A DNA stretch of 16,150 nucleotides, taken from assembly GCA_022839045.1 (NCBI GenBank), contig JALHDI010000062.1, forward strand, positions 1 to 16,150, read 5' to 3'. Positions 6,398 through 14,130 of the stretch are shown here, piece after piece; the stretch's first letter is position 1, and every line of letters begins with the position of its first letter. The position numbers and the translations under genes were made by a program. The notes beneath the pieces are model-generated. The model searched no databases. It saw nothing but the letters and a program-made list of their open reading frames with translations, and was not told the DNA's origin. The stretch comes from Sporomusaceae bacterium (GTDB lineage: Bacteria; Bacillota_C; Negativicutes; Sporomusales_B; UBA7701).

Positions 6398-7159
6398 ATG
6401 GGTGTATACAATTGCGAGGCCATCCTGCTGGCGGTGCGGGACTACGACGCCGTCAGCAGGATGGTGACTTTATTTTCCCGCGAGCACGGCAAACTCTCGG
6501 CCGTGGCCTACGGGGCCCGCCGGCCGCGCAGCGAACTGGCCGGCTGCGTTCAGCCCTTCGCCCATGTGGAGTTGGCGTTGGCGGCGGGGAAAAATATCGA
6601 GGCGCTTAAACAGTGCGCCGTCAGACGGTCGTTCCGTGAGTTGCGCGAGGACCTCGACAGGATGGCGTACGCGGCCCTGCTGGCCGAGCTGACGGCCGAG
6701 CTGTGGCCGGAGCGGGAGCCGGAGCCGGCGGCTTTCGACCTGCTGCTGGCGGCTTTCGCCCTGTTGGCGAGCCGCAACGTCCGGGTCGCCGCCCTGGCGG
6801 CCGCGCTGCAGCTCCTGGCGCTGGCCGGGTTCCGGCCCGAGTATGAGCGCTGCGTGGTGTGCGGGCAGGAGCTCGCGTTCCCGGCCCGTTTCGACGCCGC
6901 GGCCGGCGGCGGGGTCTGCACCGCCTGCGCCGAGCCTCACTTGACCCCGTTCGGCCAAGACGGCAGGGATTTCCTCGCCCGCATGCTCGACCTCGACCTT
7001 CTAGACCCGGGGCATTTCTCGGTAACCGGCGCCGTCCTCATGGAGACCGAACGGCTGCTGGGCGAGTTCCTGACCTGGCGGCTGGACAAACCCTTGCGGT
7101 CGCTGGCGTTCATCGCAACGCTGGCGCAGGATAAAACCGGCGGCGGGTGGGGACAATAA
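6398..7159 (+). CDS. recO: DNA repair protein RecO
   Basis: This 253-residue protein matches RecO in length and pattern. An N-terminal OB-fold half (VYNCEAILLAVRDYDAVSRMVTLFSREHGKLSAVAYGARRPRS) is followed by a helical domain with a four-cysteine zinc site, CVVC (152, 155) and CTAC (174, 177). RecO acts with RecR to load RecA on SSB-coated single-stranded DNA in gap repair. I chose ATG 6398 because it gives the family N-terminus; an upstream in-frame ATG at 6314 would read through the yqzL region and has no support. The ribosome binding site is weak (GGAAG in the end of yqzL), so translation is probably coupled to yqzL. Confidence 0.93.
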   Translation: MGVYNCEAILLAVRDYDAVSRMVTLFSREHGKLSAVAYGARRPRSELAGCVQPFAHVELALAAGKNIEALKQCAVRRSFRELREDLDRMAYAALLAELTAELWPEREPEPAAFDLLLAAFALLASRNVRVAALAAALQLLALAGFRPEYERCVVCGQELAFPARFDAAAGGGVCTACAEPHLTPFGQDGRDFLARMLDLDLLDPGHFSVTGAVLMETERLLGEFLTWRLDKPLRSLAFIATLAQDKTGGGWGQ

Positions 7160-7185
7160 GCGAAACGGCAGCAGGAGGAAAAACG

Positions 7186-7623
7186 ATGGAAGAGATTACC
7201 CTCGAGAAGATCGATATTATCCGCGAGCGCACCGGGGTTTCCTACCGGGAGGCCAAGGACGCGCTGGAGCGCGCCGACGGCAATGTCCCTGAGGCGCTGA
7301 TCGACCTGGAGGCCAAGAAGCCGGGCGGCTGGACGGAGGAGTTTTCGGTGAAGTCCGGCGAGGTGGTGGACAAGGTAAAGGAACTCATCCGTCAGGGCAA
7401 TGTCACCAAGATCCGCGTAAAGCAGGACGGCAAGACGCTGGTGGAGATACCCGTGACGCTGGGGGCGATCAGCGCCGTTTTTCTGCCGCAGTTGGCGGCT
7501 TTAGGCGTGCTGGTGGCCGTCTTCAAGCGCTGCACCATCGAGGTTGTCCGCAGTGACGGCGGCAGCGAGGAGACCGACGTGCGGCCGACCGACGACCGGG
7601 AAGGGCCGCGCGGCAGTTTGTAA
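7186..7623 (+). CDS. DUF4342 protein with UBA/CUE-like N-terminus
   Basis: The first 45 of 145 residues (EKIDIIRERTGVSYREAKDALERADGNVPEALIDLE) look like the three-helix UBA/CUE-like fold also found at the N-terminus of EF-Ts. The rest matches the DUF4342 pattern: a charged EVVDKVKELIRQGNVTKIRVKQDGKTLVEIPVT stretch, then a short hydrophobic segment (GAISAVFLPQLAALGVLVAVF) that may contact the membrane. Its function is unknown. A strong AGGAGGAA ribosome binding site precedes ATG 7186, so I prefer it to the in-frame ATG at 7147, which overlaps recO. The promoter of the glycine operon begins right after its stop. Confidence 0.85.
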   Translation: MEEITLEKIDIIRERTGVSYREAKDALERADGNVPEALIDLEAKKPGGWTEEFSVKSGEVVDKVKELIRQGNVTKIRVKQDGKTLVEIPVTLGAISAVFLPQLAALGVLVAVFKRCTIEVVRSDGGSEETDVRPTDDREGPRGSL

Positions 7624-7624
7624 G

Positions 7625-7653
7625 TTGACAGTTGAGGGCAAATTTGCTATATT
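7625..7653 (+). promoter_or_regulatory. Strong sigma-A promoter of the glyQS operon
   Basis: TTGACA (7625-7630) and TATATT (7648-7653) are separated by 17 bases, which is nearly perfect consensus. The -35 box begins 1 base after the stop codon of the DUF4342 gene. The start of transcription is predicted near 7660, just ahead of the T-box leader. An 8-bp inverted repeat, TTGCTATA/TATAGCAA (7644-7663), overlaps the -10 box. Confidence 0.85.
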
Positions 7654-7663
7654 ATTATAGCAA

Positions 7664-7890
7664 AGCAGGGTGATGACGGAATAAAGTAGCCAGCCACATC
7701 CAGCGAGCCGGGGAGGGTGCAAGCCCGGCGCAGGCGGGCGAAGGCGTTCCCGAGCCGCGGGAGGAAATTCCGTAAGGGAGAGTAAACCCCGCTATAAATT
7801 AAGGCGGGCCTCAGGGCCAATCAGGGTGGAACCGCGGGAAGCATGCTCCCGTCCCTGTAACGATAAGTTACGGGACGGGAGTTTTTATTT
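7664..7890 (+). ncRNA. Glycine T-box riboswitch leader
   Basis: The leader holds the canonical T-box sequence AGGGTGGAACCGCG at 7823-7836. Its distal stem I block is GCGAGCCGG...GGGTGCAAGCCCGG at about 7703-7728, and the probable specifier codon GGC (Gly) lies at 7743-7745 in the context GAAGGCGTTCCCGAG. Stem III can form from CCCGC (7788-7792) and GCGGG (7804-7808). The antiterminator pairs CAGGG (7822-7826) with CCCTG (7853-7857). The bulge TGGA (7827-7830) would pair with a tRNA ending UCCA, fitting tRNA-Gly with discriminator U. Binding of uncharged tRNA-Gly should favour antitermination and raise glyQS expression. The fine boundaries of stem I are inferred. Confidence 0.95.
7846..7890 (+). 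terminator. T-box attenuator terminator
   Basis: CTCCCGTCCCTGTAAC (7846-7861) pairs with GTTACGGGACGGGAG (7867-7881), apart from one bulged base, and is followed by TTTTTATTT. It excludes the antiterminator, since the two structures share CCCTG at 7853-7857. It ends 19 bases before the glyQ start. Confidence 0.93.
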
Positions 7891-7909
7891 GATTTCAGGA
7901 GGCGATGAC

Positions 7910-8785
<876 letters not shown>

Positions 8786-8786
8786 C

Positions 8787-10847
8787 ATGGCCAAGGATTT
8801 GCTCCTGGAAATCGGCAGCGAAGAGATTCCCGCCAAGTTCATGCCGGCCGTGCTCGCTCAACTGGCCGACATCGCCAAAGCCAAACTCGCCGAGCGCCGC
8901 ATCGCCTGCGGCGAGGTGCAGACCTTCGGTACGCCCCGCCGCTTGGCGCTGATCGTCAGGGGGCTGGCCGAGCAGCAGTCCGACCGTAACAGCGAGAACA
9001 AGGGCCCGGCCGTGAAGATCGCCTTCGATGACGCAGGCGCCCCGACCAAGGCCGCCCAGGGCTTCGCCCGCGGCCAGGGGGTGGACGTCAAGGACCTCGT
9101 CGTCAGGGACGGCTATGTGTACGCCGTCGTCCACGAGGCCGGTCAGCCGGTCGCCGGCATCCTGCCCGAGCTGCTGCCGGAGATCATCACCGCCATCACT
9201 TTCCCCAAGAGCATGCGCTGGGGCGATCTCGACCTCAGGTTCGCGCGCCCCATCCGCTGGCTGGTGGCCCTCTTCGGCCGCGACATCGTCCCCTTCACCC
9301 TCGCCGAGGTGACCGCCGGCAACGTCAGCTGCGGCCACCGCTTCCTCAGCAAGGGGCCGGTCAAGCTGGCGTCTGTGGACGAGTATTTCGTCAAGATGAC
9401 CGATAATCACGTCATGGTCGACCAGAACCTCCGCCGCCAGGTCATCCGCGAGCAGGTGGAGAAGCTCGCCGTCCAGCAGGGAGGGACGGCGGTCATCGAC
9501 GAGGATCTCCTGGAGGAGGTTATCTATCTGGTGGAATATCCGACCGCGCTGTGCGGGCGGTTCGAGGAGAAATACCTCGCCCTGCCGGCGGAGGCGGTCA
9601 TCACGCCGATGCGCGAGCATCAGCGCTATTTCCCCGTTTTTGCGGCCGACGGCCGGCTGCTGCCTGTTTTCATCACCGTCCGCAACGGCGGCCAGGACTA
9701 TATCGACATCGTCCGCCACGGCAACGAACGGGTGCTGAAGGCTAGGTTGGCCGACGCGCGCTTCTTCTTCGAGGAGGATAAGAAGGTGCCGCTGGCCGAC
9801 CGGGTGGAGAAACTGAAGACGATCGTCTTCCAGGAAGGACTGGGGACGATGTACGACAAGACGATGCGCCTGGAGAAACTGGCGGCTGCGATCGCCAAGG
9901 CGGCCGGCCTGCCGAAGGCGGAGCTGTCCAAGGTCGAGCGCGGCGCCCACCTTGCCAAGGCCGACCTCGTTACCGGCATGGTGTACGAGTTTACCGAGCT
10001 GCAGGGCGTGATGGGCCGCGAGTACGCCAAACTGAGCGGCGAGGCGCCGGCGGTGGCCGAAGCGGTGTTCGAGCATTATCTGCCGCGGTTCGCCGGCGAC
10101 AGCCTTCCCCAGACGCCGGCCGGCCGCATGGTCAGCATCGCCGACAAGCTCGACAACATCGTGGCCACCTTCAGCCGCGGCCTCATCCCCACCGGCTCCC
10201 AGGACCCGTACGCCCTCCGCCGCCAGGCCCTGGGCATCGTGAACATCCTGATCGCCGCCCGCTACCATGTTTCGCTCAAGGAGCTGGCCGCCGCCGCCAT
10301 GGACCTGCTCGCCATCAACGGCGAGCGCCGCGCCAAGCTCGGCGAGGATATCGGCGAATTCTTCCGGCTGCGCCTGAAAAACGTGCTGGCCGACGAAGGC
10401 GTGCGCTACGATATGGTCGACGCGGTGCTGGCGGCCGACACCGACGATGTGTACGACGCCTGGCTGCGGGCCAAAGCCCTCGCCGAGTGCGGCGCGACCG
10501 AAGCCATGCAGCGGGCTGTCCAGGCGCTGACCCGGGCAGGCAACCTGGCCAAGAACGCGACCGGCGACGCCGTCGACCCCGCCCTGTTCGCCGCCGACGG
10601 CGAGAAGGCCTTGTACGCGGCCCTGGAGAGCGCCCGCGAGAAGATCGCCGCGCTGACCGCAGCCAGGGATTACGCCGGCGTACTGAAGGTGGCGGCCGGG
10701 CTGACCGACCCCATCGACGCCTTCTTCACCCAGGTGATGGTCATGGTCGACGATGCGGCTGTCCGCAACAACCGGCTCGCCCTCCTGAAGGGCATTACCG
10801 CGCTGACCGCCAAGGTCGCCGATCTCAGCAAAATAGTTGCCGCATAG
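8787..10847 (+). CDS. glyS: Glycyl-tRNA synthetase beta subunit
   Basis: The 686-residue product is full length for GlyS. It begins KDLLLEIGSEEIPAKFMP, continues with FPKSMRWGDLDLRFARPIRWLVALFG and ALPAEAVITPMREHQRYFPVF, and has a C-terminal DALR-type anticodon-binding part (about residues 580-680; DAFFTQVMVMVDDAAVRNNRLALL). The beta subunit provides most of the tRNA recognition. AAGGGGGG lies 8 bases before the ATG, and coupling to glyQ is likely. A terminator follows 12 bases after the stop. Confidence 0.98.
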   Translation: MAKDLLLEIGSEEIPAKFMPAVLAQLADIAKAKLAERRIACGEVQTFGTPRRLALIVRGLAEQQSDRNSENKGPAVKIAFDDAGAPTKAAQGFARGQGVDVKDLVVRDGYVYAVVHEAGQPVAGILPELLPEIITAITFPKSMRWGDLDLRFARPIRWLVALFGRDIVPFTLAEVTAGNVSCGHRFLSKGPVKLASVDEYFVKMTDNHVMVDQNLRRQVIREQVEKLAVQQGGTAVIDEDLLEEVIYLVEYPTALCGRFEEKYLALPAEAVITPMREHQRYFPVFAADGRLLPVFITVRNGGQDYIDIVRHGNERVLKARLADARFFFEEDKKVPLADRVEKLKTIVFQEGLGTMYDKTMRLEKLAAAIAKAAGLPKAELSKVERGAHLAKADLVTGMVYEFTELQGVMGREYAKLSGEAPAVAEAVFEHYLPRFAGDSLPQTPAGRMVSIADKLDNIVATFSRGLIPTGSQDPYALRRQALGIVNILIAARYHVSLKELAAAAMDLLAINGERRAKLGEDIGEFFRLRLKNVLADEGVRYDMVDAVLAADTDDVYDAWLRAKALAECGATEAMQRAVQALTRAGNLAKNATGDAVDPALFAADGEKALYAALESAREKIAALTAARDYAGVLKVAAGLTDPIDAFFTQVMVMVDDAAVRNNRLALLKGITALTAKVADLSKIVAA

Positions 10848-10853
10848 CACCGC

Positions 10854-10883
10854 TTGCACGCCCCCGAGGAGACAGGGTATAAT
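10854..10883 (+). promoter_or_regulatory. Possible sigma-A promoter nested in the glyS terminator
   Basis: TTGCAC (10854-10859) and TATAAT (10878-10883), a perfect -10 box, are separated by 18 bases. The -10 box lies in the loop of the terminator hairpin at 10860-10894. Transcription would begin near 10890, in the 3' arm of the stem, so the new transcript could not form the hairpin. It is the only good candidate promoter found for the downstream regulatory-protein gene. Confidence 0.55.
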
Positions 10884-10900
10884 AACTCGGGGGCCTTTTT
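10860..10900 (+). terminator. Rho-independent terminator of glyQS
   Basis: GCCCCCGAG (10860-10868) and CTCGGGGGC (10886-10894) pair perfectly over 9 bp, with a 17-base loop, and are followed by CTTTTT (10895-10900). The loop is unusually long and contains the sequence TATAAT. Confidence 0.88.
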
Positions 10901-10910
10901 ATTCTTCGGA

Positions 10911-11027
10911 CCGTTGATAAGCCCCCATCTGCGGCGTTGCTCCTCGGATGGCCCACTCGACGTACGCAACCAAGTACGCCCGCGGGCCATCCTCCGGTGC
11001 GCCTTGCATCTGGGGGCTTCTGAACGG
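10911..11027 (-). repeat. 117-bp imperfect hairpin repeat, copy B
   Basis: This is the reverse-oriented partner of the element at 2776-2892 and has exactly the same length. Read on the - strand, its outer arms match copy A almost base for base. The inner stem differs: GGATGGCCC (10947-10955 on +) pairs perfectly with GGGCCATCC (10984-10992), where copy A has AGAGCGC/GCGCTCT. The loop keeps a related core, CGTACTTGGTTGCGTACG on the - strand. The element lies between the glyS terminator and the ribosome binding site of the next gene, so it is probably transcribed as part of that gene's leader. Confidence 0.85.
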
Positions 11028-11052
11028 CCCTCTGTCAGGAGGAAATTTTATT

Positions 11053-11874
11053 ATGCAACAAGAGATAATCTACGCGCTCTCCGACTCCATCGGCGAGACG
11101 GCCGAGCTGGTGGCCCGCGCCACCGCCAGCCAGTTCGACCTCAGCCGGTTCGATATCGTCCGCGTACCCTACATCAATTCCGTGCGCCAGATCGAGGAGG
11201 TGCTCGAGGCTGCGGCCAGCACCGGAAGCGTCGTCTGCCACACCCTGGTGTCGCCCCAGCTCAGGGCGGCGGTGGTGGAGCTGGCGAAGGCGCACGGCGT
11301 CCATACCATCGATATCATGGGGCCGATGATCCAGGCGGTCCAGCAGGCGACGGCGCTTACCCCCAAGCTGAAGCCCGGATTGATGCACAAACTCGACCAG
11401 GAATATTTCCGGCGGGTGGAGGCGGTGGAGTTCGCCGTCAAGTATGACGACGGCAAGAACCCTTGGGGCATACCCAAGGCGGATATCGTCCTTATCGGCG
11501 TTTCCCGCACGTCCAAGACGCCGCTGAGCATGTACCTGGCCCACAAGCGGGTCAAGGTGGCCAACGTGCCGCTGGTGCCGGAGGTGCCGCCGCCGCAGGA
11601 ACTTTTCCAGGTGCCTGCCCACCGCATCGTGGGGCTGGTGATCAACCCTTACAAGCTCAACGAGATTCGCGCCGAGCGACTGCGGACGATGGGCCTGGGT
11701 TCGGACGCCAGCTACGCCAACATCGACCGCATCACCGAGGAGCTGGAACACGCCAAAAGCCTGATGCGCAAACTGCAATGCCCGATCATCGACGTGTCCA
11801 ACAAGGCCATCGAGGAGACGGCCAACAAAATCCTGGAGATCGTCCAGAAAGGCGCGCCCCAGGGGAGGTCATGA
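11053..11874 (+). CDS. PEP synthase / pyruvate phosphate dikinase regulatory protein (DUF299 family)
   Basis: The 273-residue product starts QEIIYALSDSIGETAELVARA and has the P-loop-like GVSRTSKT at residues 149-156, followed by PLSMYLAHKRVKVANVPLVPE. These mark the bifunctional serine/threonine kinase and Pi-dependent phosphorylase family that switches pyruvate-water dikinase or pyruvate-phosphate dikinase off and on. Which dikinase it controls cannot be read from the window. It corresponds to yqfL, which lies near dnaG in Bacillus. ATG 11053 is preceded by CAGGAGG; an in-frame ATG at 10948 only translates repeat B. The stop overlaps the start region of lepB. Confidence 0.93.
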   Translation: MQQEIIYALSDSIGETAELVARATASQFDLSRFDIVRVPYINSVRQIEEVLEAAASTGSVVCHTLVSPQLRAAVVELAKAHGVHTIDIMGPMIQAVQQATALTPKLKPGLMHKLDQEYFRRVEAVEFAVKYDDGKNPWGIPKADIVLIGVSRTSKTPLSMYLAHKRVKVANVPLVPEVPPPQELFQVPAHRIVGLVINPYKLNEIRAERLRTMGLGSDASYANIDRITEELEHAKSLMRKLQCPIIDVSNKAIEETANKILEIVQKGAPQGRS

Positions 11875-12431
11875 TGAACATCATACGTGAAGCCGGCGAA
11901 TGGCTGCACAGTATCATCCTCGCGGCAGCCATCGCCCTGGTTATCAACGTTTTCGCCTTTCAGCCCACCAAAGTCATGGGCCAGTCGATGGAGCCGACCT
12001 TCCATGAAGGCCAGCGAATCTACCTTTCCAAGTTGTCCCATACTTTGGGCAGGCTGCCCGGCTACGGCGACATCGTGGTTATCGACAGCCGCGTCCACCG
12101 CACCCGCGGACTCGCCGACGACCTGACCGAGCCGGTGAACAATGTCGTGACGCTCGTCAAGGGCGGCGTGCCGGCCGGCCATATCTGGGTAAAGCGGGTC
12201 ATCGGCCTGCCGGGCGACGTGCTTGAGTTCAGGAACGGCAAGGTTTACCGCAACGGCAAGGCGCTGGCCGAGGATTACATCAAGGAGCCGATGCGCTATT
12301 CTTCGCCCGGCAAGGTGACGGTGCCGGCCGGACATGTCTTCGTGATGGGCGACAACCGCAACAACTCCAGTGACAGCCGCTTCATCGGCAGCATCCCCGC
12401 CGGGCATATCCTGGGGGTTATGCTGTTTTAG
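11874..12431 (+). CDS. lepB: Signal peptidase I
   Basis: This 185-residue type I signal peptidase has one N-terminal membrane anchor (about residues 11-29). The catalytic serine lies in GQSMEPT (Ser38) and the catalytic lysine in VKRVIGLPGD (Lys107). The conserved GDNRNNSSDSR box is present near the C-terminus. It cleaves signal peptides from secreted proteins on the outer face of the cytoplasmic membrane. Two ATG codons occur in tandem, at 11871 and 11874. GGGGAGG at 11862-11868 is better spaced for 11874, which I use; 11871 would give an ATGA overlap with the preceding stop. Cotranscription with the regulatory-protein gene is likely. Confidence 0.96.
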   Translation: MNIIREAGEWLHSIILAAAIALVINVFAFQPTKVMGQSMEPTFHEGQRIYLSKLSHTLGRLPGYGDIVVIDSRVHRTRGLADDLTEPVNNVVTLVKGGVPAGHIWVKRVIGLPGDVLEFRNGKVYRNGKALAEDYIKEPMRYSSPGKVTVPAGHVFVMGDNRNNSSDSRFIGSIPAGHILGVMLF

Positions 12432-12456
12432 ATCCGGGGGCCGGGAAGCGGCGATG

Positions 12457-12485
12457 AAAAACCCCCGGCGCCCGCCGGGGGTTTA
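12457..12485. terminator. Bidirectional terminator between lepB and the lptA-like gene
   Basis: AAACCCCCGGCG (12459-12470) and CGCCGGGGGTTT (12473-12484) are perfectly complementary. Read on the - strand the stem ends in a run of five T, and on the + strand in TTT. It sits between convergent genes and probably stops both, more strongly the - strand one. Confidence 0.85.
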
Positions 12486-12494
12486 GTGTCGGTT

Positions 12495-13013
12495 TTATCC
12501 GCCCGCTCCCGACGTTATCGGGAGGGTCGGCTGGATGATGGTGTTGGTTTCGACGTTGTAGGTCACCCTGTCGGCGGTCCAGGTGGTGTCGTTCTGAGTT
12601 ACCTGAACGTTGCCGCTGAAAACGCCGAGCTTGCTGTTCCAGTTGAACTCCACCCGGTCGGCGGTCACGGACAGGCCGGTGCGTTTGAAGGTGACGCCGC
12701 CGTCGATTTTGGCCCGGTCCTGCATGCCGAATACATAGACGTCGTGGCCGGTGAAGTAGATGTCGCCCTGGGTGACGGTGACGCCGCCGGTGCCCCAGAC
12801 CTCCAGCGAGGCGATGCTGACCCTGGCCATGTCGGCGGTGATGATCCGGTCTTTAACTTCTATGTAGACATTGCCCTTGAGGACGTAGAGTCCCGTGTTG
12901 ACGTCGAAATAGGTTTTGTCGGCTTTGATTATCGGTTTCGCCGGCGCGGCGCCGGCGATGCCGGTGAGCAGGAAAAGGGCCAGGAGGGTAGCGAGCAGCG
13001 TTTTCCGTTTCAT
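12495..13013 (-). CDS. LptA/OstA-like periplasmic protein
   Basis: The 172-residue product has a clear signal peptide (MKRKTLLATLLALFLLTGIAGA, cut probably near residue 22-25). Repeated beta-strand units follow, such as ADKTYFDVNTGLYVLKGNVYIEVKDRIITADMARV, TQGDIYFTGHDVYVFG and LSVTADRVEFNWNSKLGVFSGNVQVTQ, the pattern of the OstA/LptA beta-jellyroll that carries lipopolysaccharide across the periplasm. This fits an organism with an outer membrane. Whether it is the transport LptA itself or a paralogue is not clear, as no other lpt gene is nearby. GGTGGG lies upstream of the ATG. It is the only - strand gene in the window. Confidence 0.8.
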   Translation of the reverse strand: MKRKTLLATLLALFLLTGIAGAAPAKPIIKADKTYFDVNTGLYVLKGNVYIEVKDRIITADMARVSIASLEVWGTGGVTVTQGDIYFTGHDVYVFGMQDRAKIDGGVTFKRTGLSVTADRVEFNWNSKLGVFSGNVQVTQNDTTWTADRVTYNVETNTIIQPTLPITSGAGG

Positions 13014-13037
13014 TGTTGACCCACCTTTCTACTTAAA

Positions 13038-13046
13038 ATTATAGCA
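13038..13046 (-). promoter_or_regulatory. Extended -10 promoter for the lptA-like gene
   Basis: On the - strand the sequence TGCTATAAT is a perfect -10 box (13038-13043) with the TGn extension. No good -35 box is seen at the right spacing, which extended -10 promoters tolerate. It lies 25 bases before the start codon, giving a short leader that holds GGTGGG. Confidence 0.6.
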
Positions 13047-13150
13047 GCGGCGCCGAAAAAATGATATTGTTAATATATGTAAACGGGTCGCGCTGTTTTT
13101 ATAACGGAACAAGAAACGCTTATCGCCGGGAAGCGAATGGGGGATTGGCC

Positions 13151-13756
13151 GTGGGGCTTCATAATTATCTCGTCTTCGTGCGCAAGCTCAACAACATGGG
13201 CCGGTGGGCGACCGAATTCATGCACCAGCGGACGACGGTTAGCGAGCATTCCTTCCTCGTCGCCCAGATCGGCCAGATGCTGGCCCTCATCGAGGAGGAG
13301 AACGGCGGCAAGGTGGACTGGGGCCGGCTGTTCCGCAAGCTCATCAACCACGATGTCATCGAGTCGATTACCGGCGATATCCTCAGCACGACGAAATACA
13401 AGAACCCCGAGCTTTCGGCCGCCCTTACCATCATCGAGAAGGAACTGGCGGAGGAGAACTTTTTCGCCGAGATGGAGCAGCCTTACCGCACGCTGTACCG
13501 CGACCTGCTGTTCGACGGCAAGGACGACAGCCTTGAAGGCGAGATACTGCGTGCCGCCGACAACATCGACGCGTTGATGGAGTGCATTTTCGAGGTCAAG
13601 CTCAACAATATCCGGCCGTTCGAGGAAAAGTACCACACCATCCTCAAGAAACTGAAGGCGAGCAGCCTTGTCAGCGTCCGCTACTTCATCGCCAATGTGC
13701 TGCCGGGGCTGGTGGCCGACTGCGAGCGGTTGGCAAAGAAGACCCCGGGAAAATAA
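13151..13756 (+). CDS. YfbR-like HD domain phosphohydrolase
   Basis: The 201-residue product has the HD metal-binding residues His33 (VSEHSFLVAQI), His67-Asp68 (INHDVIESITGDIL) and Asp137 (RAADNIDALMEC). The block HD-(A/V)-x-E-x-(L/I)-TGD(I/L) followed by TKYKN resembles YfbR, a 5'-nucleotidase acting on deoxynucleoside monophosphates; the true substrate here is not proven. The GTG at 13151 is chosen because GGGGGA (13139-13144) precedes it by 6 bases and the conserved region begins soon after. An in-frame ATG at 13061 has no ribosome binding site and would add an implausible N-terminus. It is divergent from the lptA-like gene and runs towards dnaG. Confidence 0.8.
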   Translation: MGLHNYLVFVRKLNNMGRWATEFMHQRTTVSEHSFLVAQIGQMLALIEEENGGKVDWGRLFRKLINHDVIESITGDILSTTKYKNPELSAALTIIEKELAEENFFAEMEQPYRTLYRDLLFDGKDDSLEGEILRAADNIDALMECIFEVKLNNIRPFEEKYHTILKKLKASSLVSVRYFIANVLPGLVADCERLAKKTPGK

Positions 13757-13773
13757 TAAAGGAGGATGCAAAG

Positions 13774-14130
13774 ATGAAAGCCGATGATCCGCGCGACCAA
13801 GCCGAGCAGACGACCGTGCTTAAGAATCCCCCCGCCGGGATAAGCGAAAGCCAGCGGGAAGGGGTTTTTGTCAACGGTTTCATCTGCCAGCACTGCGGCC
13901 TGCACTTCAACCTGTTTTCCTGGAAGGCCAACCGCCACCGGGCGGACAATACCTTCTGCCCGGAATGCGGCCGCCGCGGGGCGTTCATCCACTATCGCAG
14001 GATGCTCAGCGACAAGACTTGCCGTGACGAGACCTCCAAGGACGAGATCTTCCGCCACGTGCCCTGGCCGGGCAGCCAGCTGATGGGCGATTCGGTCATT
14101 ATGGCGTCGCCGCAGAAGAACAACGACTGA
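13774..14130 (+). CDS. Small zinc-ribbon protein of unknown function
   Basis: I do not recognise this family. The 118-residue product has a disordered-looking polar N-terminus of about 30 residues. A probable zinc ribbon follows, built from CQHC (38, 41) and CPEC (62, 65) with an aromatic-rich spacer (GLHFNLFSWKANRHRADNTF), then a charged C-terminal segment. A zinc-ribbon fold would suit nucleic-acid or protein binding, but nothing shows the partner. A strong AAAGGAGG ribosome binding site precedes ATG 13774, and the gene follows the HD gene by 17 bases, so they probably form one unit. A terminator begins immediately after the stop. Confidence 0.75.
   Translation: MKADDPRDQAEQTTVLKNPPAGISESQREGVFVNGFICQHCGLHFNLFSWKANRHRADNTFCPECGRRGAFIHYRRMLSDKTCRDETSKDEIFRHVPWPGSQLMGDSVIMASPQKNND

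Noticed and set aside
13064..13076. Small palindrome ATATT-GTT-AATAT between the lptA-like and HD genes
   Set aside because: Five AT-only base pairs; no support as an operator.
13067..13105. A + strand promoter for the HD gene (TTGTTA with TATAAC)
   Set aside because: The spacing is 27 bases, far from the 16-18 required, and no better pair was found.
13061..13150. ATG at 13061 as start of the HD gene
   Set aside because: The added N-terminus has no family character, no ribosome binding site is present, and it would overlap the region upstream of the divergent promoter. GTG 13151 has GGGGGA at ideal spacing.
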